10,207 nt of DNA, from NCBI GenBank assembly GCA_002329385.1, contig DCTR01000034.1:48470-58676 (forward strand), given 5' to 3'. Made by a program: the position numbers and the translations under genes. Positions 7,528-10,207 of this stretch are shown here, one piece after another. The DNA is from Candidatus Shapirobacteria bacterium UBA1435 (lineage in GTDB: Bacteria; Patescibacteriota; Microgenomatia; UBA12405). Under the pieces are notes generated by a model. That model was not told where the DNA came from and ran no database searches. It was given only the letters and a program-made list of their open reading frames with translations. How positions within the stretch are numbered: the first letter of the stretch is position 1; every line of letters begins with the position of its first letter.

Positions 7528-8544
7528 CTAGTGACTCCAGCCACTGGGCCGGTTTTTATACCACTTGACCAAAGCCTCGACACTATCTCCAATCGTTCTT
7601 TTAGGTTGCCAACCCAAAATTTCCTTGACTTTCGTAATATCGGCATATATCTGCGCATACTCGCCCTTTCGCGCCTCTCCTCTCTCCACCGGAAAATCCA
7701 CCCCGGTAATCTCCTTCACCTTGTTGACTATTTCCAACACAGAATTTCCCCTGCCTGTCCCCAGGTTAAACGTCTCACTTGCTCCTCCATTAACCAAATA
7801 TTCAAACGCCAAAATATGAGCCTCGCCAAGATCCAAAACATTAACATAATCCCTTATCGGTGTCGTATCGGGCGTATCCACTTTTGGACAGGTTAATTTA
7901 AACGGCTCTATCCCCAAAGCACCACGCACCGCGTTCTGCATCAAAAGTTGCGATGGTCTTTTGCTGTCACCAATTACCCCCTCCTCATCCGCGCCAGCCA
8001 CATTAAAATAACGAAAAATTGCATACTTTAAACCATAAATTTTCCCAAACCACCTAATCATTTCCTCTGCGATCAGCTTCGACTGACCATAAGGATTACT
8101 TGGATTAGTCGGGTGTTTTTCATCAACCGGCAAATAATGACTCTCCCCGTAAACCGCGCAGGTTGAAGAAAATACCAGCTTATCGACTCCTGCCTTACGC
8201 AAAACCTCCAACAGATTTAATGTTCCCAAATCGTTATTTTCAAAATAAAGTCCCGGATCTTCCATCGATTCGTTTACCAAACACAATGCCGCAAAATGCA
8301 ACACTCCCTCTGGCCTTACCTCTTTAATCACCTCCTCAACCTTACTTCTCTCCCGAAGATCGACATTATAAAGACTAACCGATTCCTCACCATATTTTTC
8401 GGCCAATACTTCCACCACCTCGCCATAACCCCGAAAAAGATTGTCCAGCACTGCCACCTTGTACCCCTTCTGCAGTAGTAATGAAACCGCGTGAGAACCA
8501 ATAAAACCGGCACCACCGGTCACCATCACTTTTTTTTGTCTCAT
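7528..8544 (-). CDS. galE: UDP-glucose 4-epimerase (GalE)
   Basis: 338 residues, the normal length for GalE. It interconverts UDP-glucose and UDP-galactose in the cytoplasm, using bound NAD. Signatures: TGGAGFIG (9-16), VLDN (32-35), HFAA (83-86), FSSTCAVYG (125-133) with Thr128 in the catalytic Ser/Thr position, YGQSK (152-156) with the Tyr/Lys pair, RYFNVAGA (178-185) and RDYVNV (231-236), which together are highly specific for this family. A UDP-N-acetylhexosamine or UDP-pentose 4-epimerase of the same branch cannot be excluded from motifs alone. The start is set at the ATG at 8544, because GGGAGG lies just before it and the likely transcription start falls downstream of an in-frame TTG at 8556. 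The stop is TAG. In this locus it probably feeds UDP-galactose to glycosyltransferases in or beyond the window. Confidence 0.95.
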   Translation of the reverse strand: MRQKKVMVTGGAGFIGSHAVSLLLQKGYKVAVLDNLFRGYGEVVEVLAEKYGEESVSLYNVDLRERSKVEEVIKEVRPEGVLHFAALCLVNESMEDPGLYFENNDLGTLNLLEVLRKAGVDKLVFSSTCAVYGESHYLPVDEKHPTNPSNPYGQSKLIAEEMIRWFGKIYGLKYAIFRYFNVAGADEEGVIGDSKRPSQLLMQNAVRGALGIEPFKLTCPKVDTPDTTPIRDYVNVLDLGEAHILAFEYLVNGGASETFNLGTGRGNSVLEIVNKVKEITGVDFPVERGEARKGEYAQIYADITKVKEILGWQPKRTIGDSVEALVKWYKNRPSGWSH

Positions 8545-8553
8545 CTGGCCTCC
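8545..8553 (-). promoter_or_regulatory. Shine-Dalgarno site deciding the galE start
   Basis: On the minus strand, GGGAGG followed by CCAG leads directly to the ATG at 8544. It is the best ribosome site in the window and argues against the in-frame TTG at 8556, which would place this site inside the coding sequence. Confidence 0.75.
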
Positions 8554-8558
8554 CAAAG

Positions 8559-8587
8559 ATTATAAAGTTAATAAAAAAGTATATCAA
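8559..8587 (-). promoter_or_regulatory. Sigma70-type promoter for galE and the genes downstream
   Basis: The minus strand reads TTGATA (8587-8582), a 17-bp spacer, then TATAAT (8564-8559). That is five of six matches to the -35 consensus, a perfect -10 and the ideal spacing. Transcription would begin near 8552, leaving a leader of only about 7-9 bases before the galE ATG. The -35 box overlaps the stop codon of the upstream flippase gene. This suggests the five-gene set from galE to the fusion methyltransferase can be transcribed independently of the flippase gene. Confidence 0.75.
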
Positions 8588-8601
8588 AACAAAGTTAACA
8601 A
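8562..8601. repeat. Pair of 13-bp imperfect direct repeats at the galE promoter
   Basis: ATAAAGTTAATAA (8562-8574) and ACAAAGTTAACAA (8589-8601) match at 11 of 13 positions and start 27 bp apart. One copy overlaps the -10/spacer side of the galE promoter; the other lies just upstream of the -35 box, inside the 3' end of the flippase gene. The placement would suit an operator, but the repeats are short and AT-rich and could be chance. Confidence 0.35.
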
Positions 8602-9501
8602 CCCTCCCGTTAACGAGTTTAGTATGCCACTTAGCCCGACAAAGGTCGATATCAACAACAAGTTTTCCGGCGACAACCCGCTCTGGACAAAAAACAACAA
8701 ATACAAATGCTCTCTGGCTCCAAATCCCGCCACTGACACCGGCAAGGCCAAAATAAAGCCAATAACCGGCAAATAAATAAACGAATCCATTAGTCCAAGG
8801 GGTGCCCCAAAGACAACACTAATCAGGTATATCTGCATAATCCACATAAATGTGCAAACCACCGATACAAAAAAAATTAATATTAATCTTTTTCGCTCGA
8901 CCATCCTCAAAAGCGTTGCTAGTTCTAGTAGTTTATTTACCGCTCTATATTTTGTTTTCTTGGCTCCAAGTGGCCATCGCAAAACCATCACCCAAAATAC
9001 AACTACCCCAACTCCAAACAAGCCAAATATCGATAATAAGTAAATTGGAATATTCTTTTTTATGTACCATCCCACTACTCCCGTCCCAAGGGCCATCCAG
9101 CACAAAGTCGAAAAACCCACCACCCGATCGATAAGCGCCGAACCAAGCAATTGCGTCCTAGTCAACTTTGGATACCTCTTTTGCAATGAAGTCCACTTAA
9201 ACACGTCTCCGGCCACCCCTGTTGGAAAAAACAAAGAATAATAATTACCCAGAAAACTTGCTTTTGTAAAAGTAAGCAAATCTACAAATCCCACCCTTCC
9301 GACCAAAAGCCATCCCCATCTAAGTGACGCCGTCATCAATATCACTGTCGAGAACAAATGGTTCGCCAGCACAAACCACCAGGGCACCGTCGCCAACCCA
9401 CGGACAACCGCCCCCATGTCCACTCTTCTGAAGGCAAAATACATTAACCCCCCCGACAGAAGCAACCTCGTCACTCTCGATTTAGCTAGTCTGGTCAACA
9501 T
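8584..9501 (-). CDS. Flippase-like membrane protein, LPG_synthase_TM (UPF0104) family
   Basis: 305 residues, the typical length of the stand-alone transmembrane family related to the membrane half of lysylphosphatidylglycerol synthase. About seven to eight hydrophobic helices span the protein. Family signatures: LRW (60-62), FFPTGVAGDVFKW (91-103), the ALIDRVVG segment (122-129), and PVSVAGFGARE (254-264) near the end. Members are often found next to glycosyltransferase genes and are thought to move lipids or lipid-linked glycans across the membrane; which lipid is handled here is unknown. There is no aminoacyl-transferase domain, so this is not MprF itself. The ATG at 9501 has no Shine-Dalgarno sequence, and a -10-like TAATAT ends six bases before it, so the message may be leaderless. 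The stop overlaps the -35 box of the galE promoter. Confidence 0.88.
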   Translation of the reverse strand: MLTRLAKSRVTRLLLSGGLMYFAFRRVDMGAVVRGLATVPWWFVLANHLFSTVILMTASLRWGWLLVGRVGFVDLLTFTKASFLGNYYSLFFPTGVAGDVFKWTSLQKRYPKLTRTQLLGSALIDRVVGFSTLCWMALGTGVVGWYIKKNIPIYLLSIFGLFGVGVVVFWVMVLRWPLGAKKTKYRAVNKLLELATLLRMVERKRLILIFFVSVVCTFMWIMQIYLISVVFGAPLGLMDSFIYLPVIGFILALPVSVAGFGAREHLYLLFFVQSGLSPENLLLISTFVGLSGILNSLTGGLLTLF

Positions 9502-9526
9502 GAGAAAATATTATTTGTAAAACCAA
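9502..9526. promoter_or_regulatory. 25-bp divergent intergenic region with overlapping -10-like boxes
   Basis: Between the head-to-head starts of the flippase and GT4 genes lie 25 bases, almost all A and T. On the minus strand TAATAT (9513-9508) ends six bases before the flippase ATG, which would put transcription start at the ATG itself. On the plus strand TATTAT (9509-9514) would start transcription near 9521, about six bases before the GT4 ATG. The two boxes share five base pairs. No clear -35 box is visible on either side, and neither gene has a Shine-Dalgarno site. Confidence 0.4.
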
Positions 9527-10207
9527 ATGAAGATATTACTACTATCTCACATATTTTATCCCGCCATCGACGGCGGCTCCCAATTTGTCGCTGACATCGC
9601 CAGGCTGCTTTCTCCAGATCGCCGTTCCCTGCTTGTCATCACCAGTGATTGCCAAAGCACCGACGACTTTATCCGTCCGCACCGTCCACCGTCAATTCGT
9701 TCCGGCTTTCCGTTTCCTGTCTTCCGCCTCTCGGTATATACCAGACTATTTCGTCCCATCAAGTTTCTCTCCAAAATCTTTTCTCCCTTTCCGGCACTCG
9801 CCTCTTTCCTCACCGTCATCTCCAAGGGTCCCTTCTTTAAACCGGCTCCCTTTTTAAGGGCCACCGGCAAAATAGGTAATTTTCACCCGGATTTGATTAT
9901 CTGTGGTCCGTTACCAACCGCCATCCTCATCTATGCTCATTTCCTTAAACGGCTACTGTCGATTATCTACAGACAAAATCCGAAAATTATCGTTTGCCCC
10001 TGTCTCCACCCGAACGACCCTTCTTTTACCCTACCGGTTTTCACCAACCTTCTTCAAAAATCAGACCTAATCCTTGCCCTCACTAAACCAGAAAAAACAT
10101 ACTATCTAAAAAATCTCCATCTTCCTCCACAAAAACTGCTCCTTATTGGCGGAGCAATTAGAAGGTGCCTTGGTTCCTCCCTCCCCCCACCTTTACCGAC
10201 CACCCCA
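9527..10207 (+). CDS. GT4-type glycosyltransferase, N-terminal domain (3' end outside window)
   Basis: An open frame begins at the ATG at 9527 and runs 227 codons to the window edge without a stop. It starts MKILLLSHIFYPAIDGGSQF, the classic first strand and glycine loop of GT-B glycosyltransferases of the GT4/GT1 type. Later, SDLILALT (179-186), then PEKTYYL (188-194) and KLLLIGGAI (203-211), matches the end of the N-terminal acceptor domain, where the family has 'aD.vi..t...k..l' and 'k..vi..G'. The nucleotide-sugar-binding C-terminal domain would lie beyond the window, so the sugar cannot be guessed. There is no Shine-Dalgarno site before the ATG. The protein is poor in Glu (one in 227) and rich in Pro, Ser and Leu, following the pyrimidine-rich strand. 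It faces away from the flippase gene and is probably part of the same glycan locus. Confidence 0.82.
   Translation, partial: MKILLLSHIFYPAIDGGSQFVADIARLLSPDRRSLLVITSDCQSTDDFIRPHRPPSIRSGFPFPVFRLSVYTRLFRPIKFLSKIFSPFPALASFLTVISKGPFFKPAPFLRATGKIGNFHPDLIICGPLPTAILIYAHFLKRLLSIIYRQNPKIIVCPCLHPNDPSFTLPVFTNLLQKSDLILALTKPEKTYYLKNLHLPPQKLLLIGGAIRRCLGSSLPPPLPTTP

Noticed and set aside
7500..7540. Possible terminator after galE: GTCAC...GTGAC inverted pair (minus strand)
   Set aside because: The stem is only five base pairs with a 16-base loop, and the T-run lies more than 20 bases downstream, so it does not form an intrinsic terminator.
7381..7896. Plus-strand open frame of 171 codons spanning the galE/radical SAM gap
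   Set aside because: It is mostly antisense to galE, has no domain signal and no ribosome site.
8545..8556. In-frame TTG at 8556 as start of galE
   Set aside because: The predicted transcription start lies downstream of it, and the GGGAGG ribosome site would fall inside the coding region. The ATG at 8544 is better.
8584..9501. MprF-type lysylphosphatidylglycerol synthase
   Set aside because: Only the membrane half is present at 305 residues. The aminoacyl-transferase domain is absent and the next gene is galE.
9556..9870. Minus-strand open frame of 104 codons
   Set aside because: It is antisense to the GT4 gene, has no recognisable domain, and its composition mirrors the opposite frame. 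The plus-strand frame starts with a clear GT-B motif.

Overview
The window looks like bacterial chromosome from a cell-surface polysaccharide or glycolipid region. Eight genes are visible. A compact block of six genes lies on the minus strand (9501 down to 1878). It is flanked by one plus-strand gene at each edge, and both of those run off the window. TAA, TAG and TGA all serve as stops, so the code is standard. The very tight gene packing, sparse Shine-Dalgarno signals and mix of glycosyltransferase, radical SAM and methyltransferase genes would fit a Patescibacteria/CPR lineage such as Microgenomates. That is a low-confidence guess from style, not from a marker gene.

Layout: 1-1863 (+) is the 3' part of a polytopic membrane protein, possibly a GT-C type glycosyltransferase, ending 14 bp from the convergent end of the minus-strand block. 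Read in transcription order, the block is: a flippase-like LPG_synthase_TM family protein (9501-8584); a strong sigma70-type promoter; UDP-glucose 4-epimerase galE (8544-7528); a radical SAM enzyme with a twitch-type C-terminus (7430-6198); a two-domain fusion of an extended SDR with a classical SDR (6213-4522); a zinc-ribbon SAM methyltransferase with a C-terminal membrane helix (4525-3629); and a GT2-fold/two-helix/methyltransferase fusion (3632-1878). The last four genes overlap by 16, 4 and 4 bases and are almost certainly translationally coupled. At 9527-10207 (+) a GT4-type glycosyltransferase begins head-to-head with the flippase gene, only 25 bp away, and leaves the window.

Working model (inference): GalE supplies UDP-galactose. 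The flanking glycosyltransferases and the flippase-like protein build or export a lipid-linked glycan. The radical SAM, double-SDR and two methyltransferase genes form a cassette that chemically modifies the sugar or its lipid carrier at the membrane. The most unusual member is the last gene. Its GT2 domain keeps the fold signatures and membrane helices of the DPM1/GtrB group but has lost the DXD motif and other active-site residues, while its fused methyltransferase domain looks intact. It may be a membrane-anchored methyltransferase using a dead glycosyltransferase as scaffold or ligand-binding module.

A second signal covers the whole window. The plus strand is strongly C- and T-rich whichever strand is coding, and this has biased protein composition: the plus-strand GT4 fragment has one glutamate in 227 residues, against about 30 in the 338 residues of GalE. 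There are no RNA genes, CRISPR arrays, insertion sequences or convincing terminators. No gap between genes exceeds about 100 bases.
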